In this document: in pieces, positions 24,017 through 33,225 of the stretch | Layout: each line of letters starts with the position of its first letter | Numbering within the stretch: position 1 is the first letter of the stretch | NCBI RefSeq assembly: GCF_030815415.1 | Contig: NZ_JAUSWW010000001.1 | Span: forward strand, 3,782,001 to 3,846,000 | From: Streptomyces canus | GTDB taxonomy: Bacteria; Actinomycetota; Actinomycetes; Streptomycetales; Streptomycetaceae | Length of the DNA: 64,000 nt | Direction of reading: 5' to 3' | The notes under the pieces: model-generated | What the model saw: the letters and a program-made list of their open reading frames with translations, nothing else | Database searches by the model: none | What the model was told of the DNA's origin: nothing | Translations under genes and position numbers: made by a program

Positions 24017-25795
24017 ATGTCTCTTTCCCGCAGAAACTTCGTCATAGCCACAAGCGTCGCGGCCGCGGGCTCGACTCTGCTGTCCGCGTGCAGCAGCGGC
24101 GACGCGGGCGGCAGCGGCGGCAGCGCGACCGAGGGTGCCAAGACGTACTCCAAGGTCACCATCGGCACCGCGGCGGACTCGACCGGCCCCGCGCCGGAGA
24201 TCGCCGGGGCGAAGAAGGGCGGGACGATCTACGGGCTGGCCCCGGACGACTTCTCGCACCTGGACCCGGGTCGCATCTACTACGCGTACAACTCGACCGC
24301 CGCGCTGCTCCTGCACCGCTGCCTGACCGGCTACAAGGTCGCCGCGGACGGCTCGCAGAAGCTCGTCGGCGACCTGGCCACGGACACCGGCACGATGTCC
24401 AACGCGGGCAAGACCTGGACCTTCACGCTGAAGGAGGGTCTGAAGTGGGAGGACGGCAGCGAGCTGACCGTCGAGGATGTGCGCCACGGCATCGAGCGGC
24501 TGTGGGCCCCGTACATCATCGAGTCCGCCAGCTACGTCCAGATCGCGCTGACCGGCAAGGGCGGCAAGTGGCGTGACGCCTACGAGGGCCCCTACAAGGG
24601 CAAGCACCTCTCGCAGATCGTGACGGACAAGGCCAAGCGGACCATCACGTTCAACCTGGCCGAGGCCCGCCCCGACTTCAACTTCACGATGGCGATGCAC
24701 TCGTACGCCGCGGTGTCCCCGAAGCTGGACACCAAGGAGAAGTACGACAAGAACCCGGCCTCCTGCGGTCCGTACAAGATCAAGAACCACACGACCGACA
24801 AGTCGATGACGCTGGTCCGCAACAAGAACTGGGACCCGGCGACCGACGCCATCCGCAACAACTACCCGGACGGCTTCGAGTTCACCTTCGGCATCGAGAT
24901 CCTGGACTCCACGGACCGTCTCATCGCCTCCCAGGGCAACGACGCCTTCGCGGTCTCCATCTACAAGGGTGTGCCCGCCGAGCGCATCCAGAAGGTCCTC
25001 ACCGACCCGGAGCTGAAGAAGCGCACCTTCAACGGCCTGCTCACCGGCACGTACTACTACGCGATCAACACCAAGCGCGTCACCGACCTGAAGGTCCGTC
25101 AGGCCCTCAACATGGCCTGGCCGCTGCAGCAGATCCGCCAGATCTACGGCGGCCCGTCCGCTGGCGACTTCGCGACCACGGTCCTCAGCCCCGACATCCT
25201 GGGCCGCGAGAAGTTCGACGTCTACGGCAAGCTGAAGAAGCCGCAGGGCGACCCGGCCGCCGCGAAGAAGCTGCTGAAGGAAGCCGGCAAGGAGGGCGTG
25301 AAGATCGTCTACGCCTTCCCGCAGGACCCGACCTACAACAAGACCAAGGTCGTCATCGAGAACGCGCTGAAGGAGGCCGGCTTCACCCCGGTCATCAAGC
25401 CGCTCGACTCCACCTCGTACTACGACCAGGTCCAGAAGCTCGACAACAGCTACGACGTGATGTGGTTCGGCTGGTCCCCGGACTGGCCGACCGCCTACAC
25501 GATGATCCAGCCGCTGTTCGACAGTGCCAGCGTCGGTGACGGTCTCTACAACGTCTCGCAGACGAAGATCTCCTGGATCGACGAGACCATCCAGAAGAAC
25601 ATGGTCCTCACCGACCAGAAGAAGGCCGGTGAGGCCTGGGCCGCGCTCGACAAGCGGATCATGGAAGAAGTCGCGCCGATCATCCCCGAGATGTACATGC
25701 GCCGTTACTACGTCTACGGCAACAAGGTCGGCGGAGCGATGTTCGACCCGAACTTCTCCGCGACCCTGCTCTACAAGACGTACGTGAAGGCCTGA
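24017..25795 (+). CDS. BldKB-like oligopeptide-binding lipoprotein with Tat-type signal (operon 2)
   Basis: 592 residues, SBP family 5. The N-terminus MSLSRRNFVIATSVAAAGSTLLSAC combines a twin-arginine motif (SRRNF) with a lipobox ending at Cys25, so this should be a Tat-exported lipoprotein. The mature part begins with a Gly/Ser linker, then GAKKGGTIYGLAPDDFSHLDPG and DGSELTVEDVRHGIERLW. The related binding protein at 33226 uses a Sec-type signal. 80 bp downstream of the permease gene. It is expected to supply peptides to the permeases at 22908 and 25878. Confidence 0.92.
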   Translation: MSLSRRNFVIATSVAAAGSTLLSACSSGDAGGSGGSATEGAKTYSKVTIGTAADSTGPAPEIAGAKKGGTIYGLAPDDFSHLDPGRIYYAYNSTAALLLHRCLTGYKVAADGSQKLVGDLATDTGTMSNAGKTWTFTLKEGLKWEDGSELTVEDVRHGIERLWAPYIIESASYVQIALTGKGGKWRDAYEGPYKGKHLSQIVTDKAKRTITFNLAEARPDFNFTMAMHSYAAVSPKLDTKEKYDKNPASCGPYKIKNHTTDKSMTLVRNKNWDPATDAIRNNYPDGFEFTFGIEILDSTDRLIASQGNDAFAVSIYKGVPAERIQKVLTDPELKKRTFNGLLTGTYYYAINTKRVTDLKVRQALNMAWPLQQIRQIYGGPSAGDFATTVLSPDILGREKFDVYGKLKKPQGDPAAAKKLLKEAGKEGVKIVYAFPQDPTYNKTKVVIENALKEAGFTPVIKPLDSTSYYDQVQKLDNSYDVMWFGWSPDWPTAYTMIQPLFDSASVGDGLYNVSQTKISWIDETIQKNMVLTDQKKAGEAWAALDKRIMEEVAPIIPEMYMRRYYVYGNKVGGAMFDPNFSATLLYKTYVKA

Positions 25796-25877
25796 CGACC
25801 GGCCCTCGTGGCGGGGCGGCCCTCGGCCGCCCCGCCTCCTTCCCCCCTTCGGCATCCGTCAGGAAATCCCAACTGCC

Positions 25878-26858
25878 ATGCTCCGCTTCCTTGTCCGACG
25901 AATTCTCGGCGCCGCGGTGATCCTGCTGATCATCAGCGCGATCGTGTTCGTCCTGTTCTACGCCGCCCCGCGCGACCCCGCCCGCATCGCCTGCGGCAAG
26001 GCCTGCACCCCTGAGACTCTGGAGCTGGTGCGGAAGAACCTGGGGATCGCCGATCCACTGCCTGTGCAGTACTGGGACTGGCTCAAGGGCATCTTCGTGG
26101 GCCGCGACTACACGTCGTTCGGCAACTGCAACGCGCCCTGCCTCGGCTACTCGTTCCAGAACCGCGAGCCGGTCCTCGGCACCATCATGGACCGCTTCCC
26201 GACCACCCTGTCGCTGTCGCTGGGCAGCTCGGTCATCTACCTGACCTTCGGCATCGGCGCGGGCATGCTGGCCGCCGTGAAGCAGGGCAAGGCCCTGGAC
26301 AAGATCGCGAGCTCCGCCTCGCTGGTCGCGTCCTCGATGCAGATCTACGTCGTCGGCGTCCTCGCCACCTATCTGCTGGTCGACCAGTGGCAGGTGCTGG
26401 ACCGGGCCAGCTACACGCCCTTCACCGACGACCCGGCGGCCTGGGCCAAGGGTCTGCTGGTGCCCTGGATCGTGCTGTCCCTGATCTGGACGGCCAACTA
26501 CACCCGTATGACGCGCTCCCAGATGGTGGAGTCGCTCAGCGAGGACTACGTCCGCACGGCCCGCGCCAAGGGCATGTCCCGCCGCACGGTCTTCTTCCGC
26601 TTCGCCTGGCGCGGTGCGATGGGGCCGATCGTCACCATCTTCGGCCTCGACCTCGGTGTGCTGCTCGGCGGTGCGATCATCACCGAGTCGACGTTCAGCC
26701 TCCAGGGCCTCGGCATGCTCTCGGTCAAGGCGGTCAGCACCAACGACCTGCCGATGCTGCTCGGCGTCGTCCTGGTCGCCGCCGGCGCGATCGTCGTCTT
26801 CAACATCGTCGTCGATGCCCTGTACGCCCTCATCGACCCGCGCGTGCGCCTCGCTTAA
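25878..26858 (+). CDS. BldKC-like oligopeptide permease, DppB-type (operon 2)
   Basis: 326 residues, six helices, start MLRFLVRRILGAAVILLII. Extracytoplasmic loop with Cys pairs CGKACT and CNAPC; coupling loop DYVRTARAKGMSRRTVFFRF. The same length and the same Cys pattern occur in the permease at 32158, showing the two are paralogues. ATG 25878, with AGGAAAT shortly upstream; 10 bp before the next gene. Confidence 0.92.
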   Translation: MLRFLVRRILGAAVILLIISAIVFVLFYAAPRDPARIACGKACTPETLELVRKNLGIADPLPVQYWDWLKGIFVGRDYTSFGNCNAPCLGYSFQNREPVLGTIMDRFPTTLSLSLGSSVIYLTFGIGAGMLAAVKQGKALDKIASSASLVASSMQIYVVGVLATYLLVDQWQVLDRASYTPFTDDPAAWAKGLLVPWIVLSLIWTANYTRMTRSQMVESLSEDYVRTARAKGMSRRTVFFRFAWRGAMGPIVTIFGLDLGVLLGGAIITESTFSLQGLGMLSVKAVSTNDLPMLLGVVLVAAGAIVVFNIVVDALYALIDPRVRLA

Positions 26859-26867
26859 GGAGAGACC

Positions 26868-27893
26868 ATGAGCACCCCCTTCCTCTCCGTCCGCGACCTC
26901 AAAGTCCACTTCTCCACCGAGGACGGTGTCGTCAAAGCCGTCGACGGGCTCTCCTTCGACGTGGAGAAGGGCCAGACCCTCGGCATCGTCGGTGAGTCGG
27001 GCTCCGGCAAGTCCGTCACCAACATGGCGGTCCTGGGCCTGCACGACCCGCGCAACACCAGGCTCGACGGCGAGATCCTGCTCGACGGCAAGGAGCTGAT
27101 CACCGCCTCCGAGCGCGAGCTGGAGAAGCTGCGCGGCAACAAGATGTCCATGATCTTCCAGGACGCGCTCGCCTCCCTGTCGCCGTACCACACCATCGGC
27201 GCGCAGATCGGCGAGACGTACCGCAAGCACACCGGCGCCTCCCGCAAGGAGGCCCGGGCGCGGTCGATCGAGATGCTGCGCCGGGTCGGCATCCCGCAGC
27301 CGGACATGCGGGTGGACGACTACCCGCACCAGTTCTCCGGCGGTATGCGCCAGCGCGCGATGATCGCGATGGCCCTGGTCTGCGACCCGGAGCTGCTGAT
27401 CGCCGACGAACCGACCACGGCTCTCGACGTGACGGTCCAGGCCCAGATCATGGACCTCCTCAAGGATCTCCAGCAGGAGTTCGGCACGGCCATCATCTTC
27501 ATCACGCACGACCTCGGTGTCATCGCCGACATCGCGGACGACGTGCTGGTGATGTACGGCGGGCGCTGTGTGGAGCGGGGCACCAAGGAGGAGGTGCTGC
27601 GCACCCCCGACCACCCCTACACGCTGGGGCTGCTGGGTTCGATGCCGAGCCTGACCGGGCCGGTCGACGTGCCGCTCTCCCCGATCCCGGGCTCGCCGCC
27701 CTCGCTGCTCAACCCGCCGTCGGGCTGCCGCTTCCACCCCCGGTGCGCCTTCGCGGAGAAGGTCGCCGGCGGGCTCTGCTCCAGTGAGCGGCCGGGTCTG
27801 AAGGTCCTCGACGGGCGGGGCTCGGCGTGCCACCTGACGGCGGACCAGAAGCACGAGCTCTTCACCGAGCACGTCGCGGCCCGGACCCACTGA
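26868..27893 (+). CDS. BldKD-like oligopeptide transporter ATPase (operon 2)
   Basis: 341 residues. Walker A GESGSGKSV, signature FSGGMRQRAM, Walker B LLIADEPTTALD, switch FITHDLGVI. C-terminal Opp extension with PSGCRFHPRCAFAEKV and later Cys residues. Strongly similar throughout to the ATPase at 31086. Starts 10 bp after the permease with AAGGAGA upstream. Confidence 0.93.
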   Translation: MSTPFLSVRDLKVHFSTEDGVVKAVDGLSFDVEKGQTLGIVGESGSGKSVTNMAVLGLHDPRNTRLDGEILLDGKELITASERELEKLRGNKMSMIFQDALASLSPYHTIGAQIGETYRKHTGASRKEARARSIEMLRRVGIPQPDMRVDDYPHQFSGGMRQRAMIAMALVCDPELLIADEPTTALDVTVQAQIMDLLKDLQQEFGTAIIFITHDLGVIADIADDVLVMYGGRCVERGTKEEVLRTPDHPYTLGLLGSMPSLTGPVDVPLSPIPGSPPSLLNPPSGCRFHPRCAFAEKVAGGLCSSERPGLKVLDGRGSACHLTADQKHELFTEHVAARTH

Positions 27894-27916
27894 CGTACAA
27901 GACGGGATTCACCACC

Positions 27917-28963
27917 ATGAGCAACACCACCCCCCTCCTGGACGTCGCGGGTCTGACCAAGCACTTCCCGGTCAAGGGCGGCTTTCCGATCCGCCGCACG
28001 GTCGGTGCTGTGCAGGCCGTCGACGGCCTGGACTTCCAGGTGGCCGAGGGCGAGGCCCTCGGCCTGGTCGGCGAGTCGGGCTGTGGCAAGTCGACCACGG
28101 GCCGGCTGATCACGCGGCTCATGGAGCCGACGGCCGGCACGATCGCGTACCGGGGCAAGGACATCACGCACGCGTCCCGCAGGGAGCTGGCGCCGATCCG
28201 CTCCGAGATCCAGATGATCTTCCAGGACCCCTACGCGTCGCTGAACCCGCGCCAGACGGTCGGCAAGATCATCTCCGGCCCCATGGAGATCAACGACATC
28301 ATCCCGGAGGGCGGCCGCGAGAAGCGGGTCCGTGAGCTCCTGGAGATCGTCGGTCTCAACCCCGAGCACTACAACCGCTTCCCGCACGAATTCTCCGGCG
28401 GACAGCGCCAGCGCATCGGTGTGGCACGGGCGTTGGCCCTGGAACCGAAGCTGATCGTCGCCGACGAACCGGTGTCGGCCCTCGACGTCTCGATCCAGGC
28501 CCAGGTCGTGAACCTGCTGCAGAAGGTGCAGCAGGAGCTGGGCATCGCGTTCGTCTTCATCGCCCACGACCTCGCGGTCGTACGCCACTTCTCGCAGCGC
28601 GTGGCGGTCATGTACCTCGGCAAGATCGTCGAGATCGCGAACCGCGACGACCTGTACGGCAACCCCCGCCACCCCTACACGCGGGCTCTGCTGTCCGCCG
28701 TGCCGGAGGCAACGGTGGACGATACACCGACCCGCGAGCGCATCCGTCTCACCGGCGATGTACCGTCTCCTCTGAACCCGCCCTCGGGCTGCCGCTTCCG
28801 GACCCGCTGCTGGAAGGCGACGGAGAAGTGCGCGACCGAGGCACCCCCGCTGGTCCAGGTCGAGGGCAACAAGCCCGGCCACCTGACCGCGTGTCACTAC
28901 CCCGAGACGGAGGGAACCGTTCCGGCCCCTCGTCTCTCCAAGGACCCCGAGGCAGCGGTCTGA
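27917..28963 (+). CDS. BldKE-like oligopeptide transporter ATPase (operon 2)
   Basis: 348 residues from ATG 27917. Walker A GESGCGKST, signature FSGGQRQRIG, Walker B LIVADEPVSALD, switch FIAHDLAVV, Cys motif CRFRTRCWKATEKC. Long stretches are identical to the ATPase at 29953-31074, including an 82-bp identical DNA tract (28146-28227). Last gene of operon 2, followed by a hairpin terminator. Confidence 0.93.
   Translation: MSNTTPLLDVAGLTKHFPVKGGFPIRRTVGAVQAVDGLDFQVAEGEALGLVGESGCGKSTTGRLITRLMEPTAGTIAYRGKDITHASRRELAPIRSEIQMIFQDPYASLNPRQTVGKIISGPMEINDIIPEGGREKRVRELLEIVGLNPEHYNRFPHEFSGGQRQRIGVARALALEPKLIVADEPVSALDVSIQAQVVNLLQKVQQELGIAFVFIAHDLAVVRHFSQRVAVMYLGKIVEIANRDDLYGNPRHPYTRALLSAVPEATVDDTPTRERIRLTGDVPSPLNPPSGCRFRTRCWKATEKCATEAPPLVQVEGNKPGHLTACHYPETEGTVPAPRLSKDPEAAV
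28146..28227 (+). repeat. 82-bp identical tract shared with 30719-30800 (inverted)
   Basis: Base-for-base identity with the reverse complement of 30719-30800, covering coding sequence from the region after Walker A to the Q-loop (IQMIFQD). Synonymous positions are also identical, whereas flanking codons differ. Confidence 0.9.
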
Positions 28964-29052
28964 CAACACCCCTTTTCCGTCAGCCGCCGCCCTTAGCGGA
29001 ACGGACTTTCTCGGCCCATTGACCCGAGCCCATGAACGTCCGCTCCAGGGGA

Positions 29053-29088
29053 ACGAAGGCCCGTACCTCCCCAGGTACGGGCCTTCGT
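29053..29088 (+). terminator. Terminator of operon 2
   Basis: Perfect 16-bp stem (29053-29068 with 29073-29088) and a 4-nt CCCC loop, 90 bp after the last ATPase stop and before the methyltransferase gene. Confidence 0.8.
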
Positions 29089-29138
29089 CATACGGGGATC
29101 CCGTCATATGGCTCCGGCACCTGTGACAGACTGCCGCG

Positions 29139-29879
29139 ATGGTCGATCGCTCGTTCGCGGATCTCTCGCTCGCCGCGCTGTACGACTCCCTCAACCCGTG
29201 GGGTCCGGGCGACGACTTCTACCTCGGTCGCGTGATGTCCGCACCCACCGTGCTGGACGTCGGCTGCGGCACCGGACGCCTGCTCGCCGCGGCCCGCCGG
29301 ACCGGACACCCGGGGCAGCTCACCGGGCTCGACCCCGCCGCCGCGATGCTGGTCCAGGCACGGCGCCGGGAGCCCGGCGTGGAGTGGGTGCTCGGAGATC
29401 TGCGCTCACGTGCCTGGTACGGGGAGTTCGACCTCGTCACGATGACCGGCCACGCCTTCCAGACCCTCGTCGGCGACGAGGAACTGCGCGCCGGCCTGCG
29501 TGCCGTCCGGACCGCCCTCGCGGACGACGGACGCTTCGTCTTCGAGACCCGGAACCCGGCCGCCCGCGCCTGGGAGTCCTGGACACCGGACCGGGTGCAC
29601 GAGGCCGCCGACGCGGACGGCACCGTCGCGTGGATGTGGCACGAGGTGATACGTCCCGTGGTCGGGGACCGCGTGACGTTCACCTCCACCTTCGAGGGCG
29701 TCCGCTGGGACCGCCCCCAGGTCACCACCAGCACACTGCGCTTCCTCGACCAGCCCGCCCTGGAGAGCTTCCTGGCCGAGGCCGGGCTGGTTGTGGAGGA
29801 ACAGTACGGCGACTGGGCAAGGGGCCCGGTAACGCAGGCAAGCCAAGAGCTGATCACGGTGGCGCGAAGCGCCACCTGA
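29139..29879 (+). CDS. Class I SAM-dependent methyltransferase
   Basis: 246 residues. SAM-binding motif I is VLDVGCGTGRLL (about residues 38-49), followed by the acidic residue in LTGLDPAAAML and motif GDLRS. The C-terminal half is a beta-rich substrate region. It is a UbiE/Methyltransf_25-like enzyme; the substrate is unknown. It stands alone between the 3' ends of the two BldK-type operons. ATG 29139 is preceded by little obvious Shine-Dalgarno sequence. Confidence 0.85.
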   Translation: MVDRSFADLSLAALYDSLNPWGPGDDFYLGRVMSAPTVLDVGCGTGRLLAAARRTGHPGQLTGLDPAAAMLVQARRREPGVEWVLGDLRSRAWYGEFDLVTMTGHAFQTLVGDEELRAGLRAVRTALADDGRFVFETRNPAARAWESWTPDRVHEAADADGTVAWMWHEVIRPVVGDRVTFTSTFEGVRWDRPQVTTSTLRFLDQPALESFLAEAGLVVEEQYGDWARGPVTQASQELITVARSAT

Positions 29880-29882
29880 TCA

Positions 29883-29935
29883 GGGGCGCGGGGAACTGCG
29901 CGACCAGCCACCACGCACCCCCAGCCGACACACAA
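29883..29935. repeat. Dispersed Streptomyces intergenic repeat, copy B (inverted, short form)
   Basis: GGGGCGCGGGGAACTGCGCGACCAGCC and the flanking CCACGCACCCCCAGCC are the reverse complement of blocks in the copies at 853-930 and 52335-52412, without the central GCGGCGGAGCCGC palindrome. It lies between two convergent 3' ends. Confidence 0.6.
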
Positions 29936-29952
29936 CAGCCCCCACCACCCCC

Positions 29953-31074
<1,122 letters not shown>

Positions 31075-31085
31075 GACGGGTCCTC

Positions 31086-32147
31086 CTAGCCCAGGCTGGG
31101 CTTGATCTCTTCGATGAAGATGGTCCGCTTCTGATCCGCCGTGAGATGACAGGCGGAGGCGCGGTCCGGGGCCAGCAGGGGACGTTCGTCGACGCAGCGG
31201 GTGCCGCCGACCCGGTCCTGGAAGGTGCAGCGTGGGTGGAAGCGGCAGCCCGAGGGCGGGTTGAGCAGTGAGGGCGGGGCGCCCGGGATGGGTGCGAGCG
31301 GGGCGTCGAGGTCGGAGTCGATGCGCGGCATCGAGTTCAACAGGCCCCAGGTGTAGGGGTGTTGCGGCGAACGCAGCACCTCGTTCGTCGTGCCGCGCTC
31401 GATGGCACCGCCCGCGTACATCACCATGATGTCGTCGGCCATGTCGGCGATGACACCGAGGTCGTGCGTGATGAAGACGATCGCCGAACCGAACTCCTGC
31501 TGGAGGTCCTTCAGAAGGTCCAGGATCTGCGCCTGGACCGTCACGTCCAGCGCGGTCGTCGGCTCGTCGGCGATCAGCAGGTCCGGGTCGCACACCAGCG
31601 CCATCGCGATCATCGCGCGCTGCCGCATACCGCCGGAGAACTGGTGCGGGTAGTCCTTCGCCCGCTCCTTGGGGTTGGGGATGCCGACCTTGCCGAGCAT
31701 CTCCACGGCACGCGCCCAGGCCACCTTCTTGGAGGCACCGGTGTGCTTCATGAAGGGCTCGGCGATCTGCCGGCCCACCGTGTAGTACGGCGACAGCGCC
31801 GTCAGCGGGTCCTGGAAGATCATGGCGACCTTGTTGCCGCGCAGCTTCTCCAGCTCGGACTCGCGGGCGGTGGTCAACTCCTGCCCCTCCAGCAGGATCT
31901 CGCCCTCGACGGTGGTGAACTTCGGGTTGTGCAGGCCCAGGATGGTCAGGTTGGTCACGGACTTGCCGGAGCCCGACTCACCGACGATGCCCAGCGTCCT
32001 GCCGCGCTCCAGGTCGAAGGAGAGCCCGTCGACGGCCCGGACGATGCCGTCCTCGGTCCTGAAGCTGACGTGCAGGTCCCGCACCGAGAGGAAGGCGCCC
32101 GCGTCGGACGGGACGGGCGCCCCGGCCTCCTTGGTCAGAGTGGTCAC
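31086..32147 (-). CDS. bldKD: Oligopeptide transporter ATPase, probable BldKD (operon 3)
   Basis: 353 residues. Walker A GESGSGKSV, signature FSGGMRQRAM, Walker B LLIADEPTTALD, switch FITHDLGVI, C-terminal SGCRFHPRCTFQD. Compared with the paralogue at 26868 it has an extra N-terminal ~13 residues (TKEAGAPVPSDAG). 10 bp after the permease and 11 bp before the last ATPase gene. Confidence 0.7.
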   Translation of the reverse strand: MTTLTKEAGAPVPSDAGAFLSVRDLHVSFRTEDGIVRAVDGLSFDLERGRTLGIVGESGSGKSVTNLTILGLHNPKFTTVEGEILLEGQELTTARESELEKLRGNKVAMIFQDPLTALSPYYTVGRQIAEPFMKHTGASKKVAWARAVEMLGKVGIPNPKERAKDYPHQFSGGMRQRAMIAMALVCDPDLLIADEPTTALDVTVQAQILDLLKDLQQEFGSAIVFITHDLGVIADMADDIMVMYAGGAIERGTTNEVLRSPQHPYTWGLLNSMPRIDSDLDAPLAPIPGAPPSLLNPPSGCRFHPRCTFQDRVGGTRCVDERPLLAPDRASACHLTADQKRTIFIEEIKPSLG

Positions 32148-32157
32148 GACAGAACTC

Positions 32158-33138
32158 CTAGGACAGCCGCACGCGCGGGTCGATGATGGCGTAGCAGGCG
32201 TCGACGACGATGTTGCACAGCAGGATCACGGCGGCCGCGAACAGCATCACCCCGAGCAGCAGCGGCAGATCGCTGAACTGCACCGAGTCCACCGCGAGCC
32301 GGCCGAGTCCGGGCAGTCCGAAGGTGTACTCGGTGATGATCGCGCCGCCGAGCAGCGAGCTGAGGTCGATGCCGAGGATGGTGATGATGGGGATGAGGGA
32401 ACCGCGCCAGGCGTACCGGAAGAAGACGTAGCGGCCGCTCATGCCTTTGGCCTTGGCCGTGCGGACGTGTTCCTCCTGGAGCTGCTCGATCATCGCGGAG
32501 CGCGCCATACGGGTGTACTGCGCGGCGAAGATGGTCGACAGGACGACCCAGGGGATCATCAGTCCGGTGAACCAGGCGGCCGGATTGTCGGTGAGGGGGG
32601 TGTACTTGGGCTCATCGAAGGCGTGCGTCTGGTACACGAGGATGGCGAGCGCGAGCGGGCCCAGGAAGTAGATCTGCATCGAGCTGAGCGCCATGGAGCC
32701 CGCGGTGAACGTCTTGTCGATGAGGGTGCCGCGCTTCCAGGCGGCGAGCAGGCCGGTGCCGAGGCCGACGAACAGGAACACGATCGTGGCGCCGAACGCG
32801 AGGGAGAGTGTGAGCGGCAGCCGGTCCAACAGGGTTGTCCAGACTGCCTCGTGGGTGTGGTACGAGTACCCGAAGCACGGGGCGGGGCAGGGCCCTTGCG
32901 GGAAGTTGTCGCGACCGGCCACGAGTCCCGACAGGAAGATCCAGAACTGCTCCGGGATCGACTTGTCGAGTCCGAGCGTCTGGTGAATGGTCGCCAGGGC
33001 GTCGGGCGTGCACGTCTTGCCGCACATCAGCAGCGCCGGGTCGCGGGGCATGCCGAAGAAGAGCAGGAAGGCGACCACGGTCAGCAGGACCAGGATCACG
33101 AGTGAGCCGAGGATCCGGCGGAGGAGGAAGCGCAGCAT
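32158..33138 (-). CDS. bldKC: Oligopeptide permease DppB-type, probable BldKC (operon 3)
   Basis: 326 residues, six helices, start MLRFLLRRILGSLVILVLLTVVAFLL. The loops carry CGKTCTP and CPAPC as in the operon 2 paralogue; the coupling loop is EHVRTAKAKGMSGRYVFFRY. 87 bp separates it from the binding-protein gene. Confidence 0.7.
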   Translation of the reverse strand: MLRFLLRRILGSLVILVLLTVVAFLLFFGMPRDPALLMCGKTCTPDALATIHQTLGLDKSIPEQFWIFLSGLVAGRDNFPQGPCPAPCFGYSYHTHEAVWTTLLDRLPLTLSLAFGATIVFLFVGLGTGLLAAWKRGTLIDKTFTAGSMALSSMQIYFLGPLALAILVYQTHAFDEPKYTPLTDNPAAWFTGLMIPWVVLSTIFAAQYTRMARSAMIEQLQEEHVRTAKAKGMSGRYVFFRYAWRGSLIPIITILGIDLSSLLGGAIITEYTFGLPGLGRLAVDSVQFSDLPLLLGVMLFAAAVILLCNIVVDACYAIIDPRVRLS

Positions 33139-33225
33139 CTCAGTGGCAGCTTTCGGGCTTCAGGCCTGGCGTCGCCGGTCGCGTCCCGTCACGGGAGGGG
33201 GCGCGACCGGCGCCGCTTGGACGGG

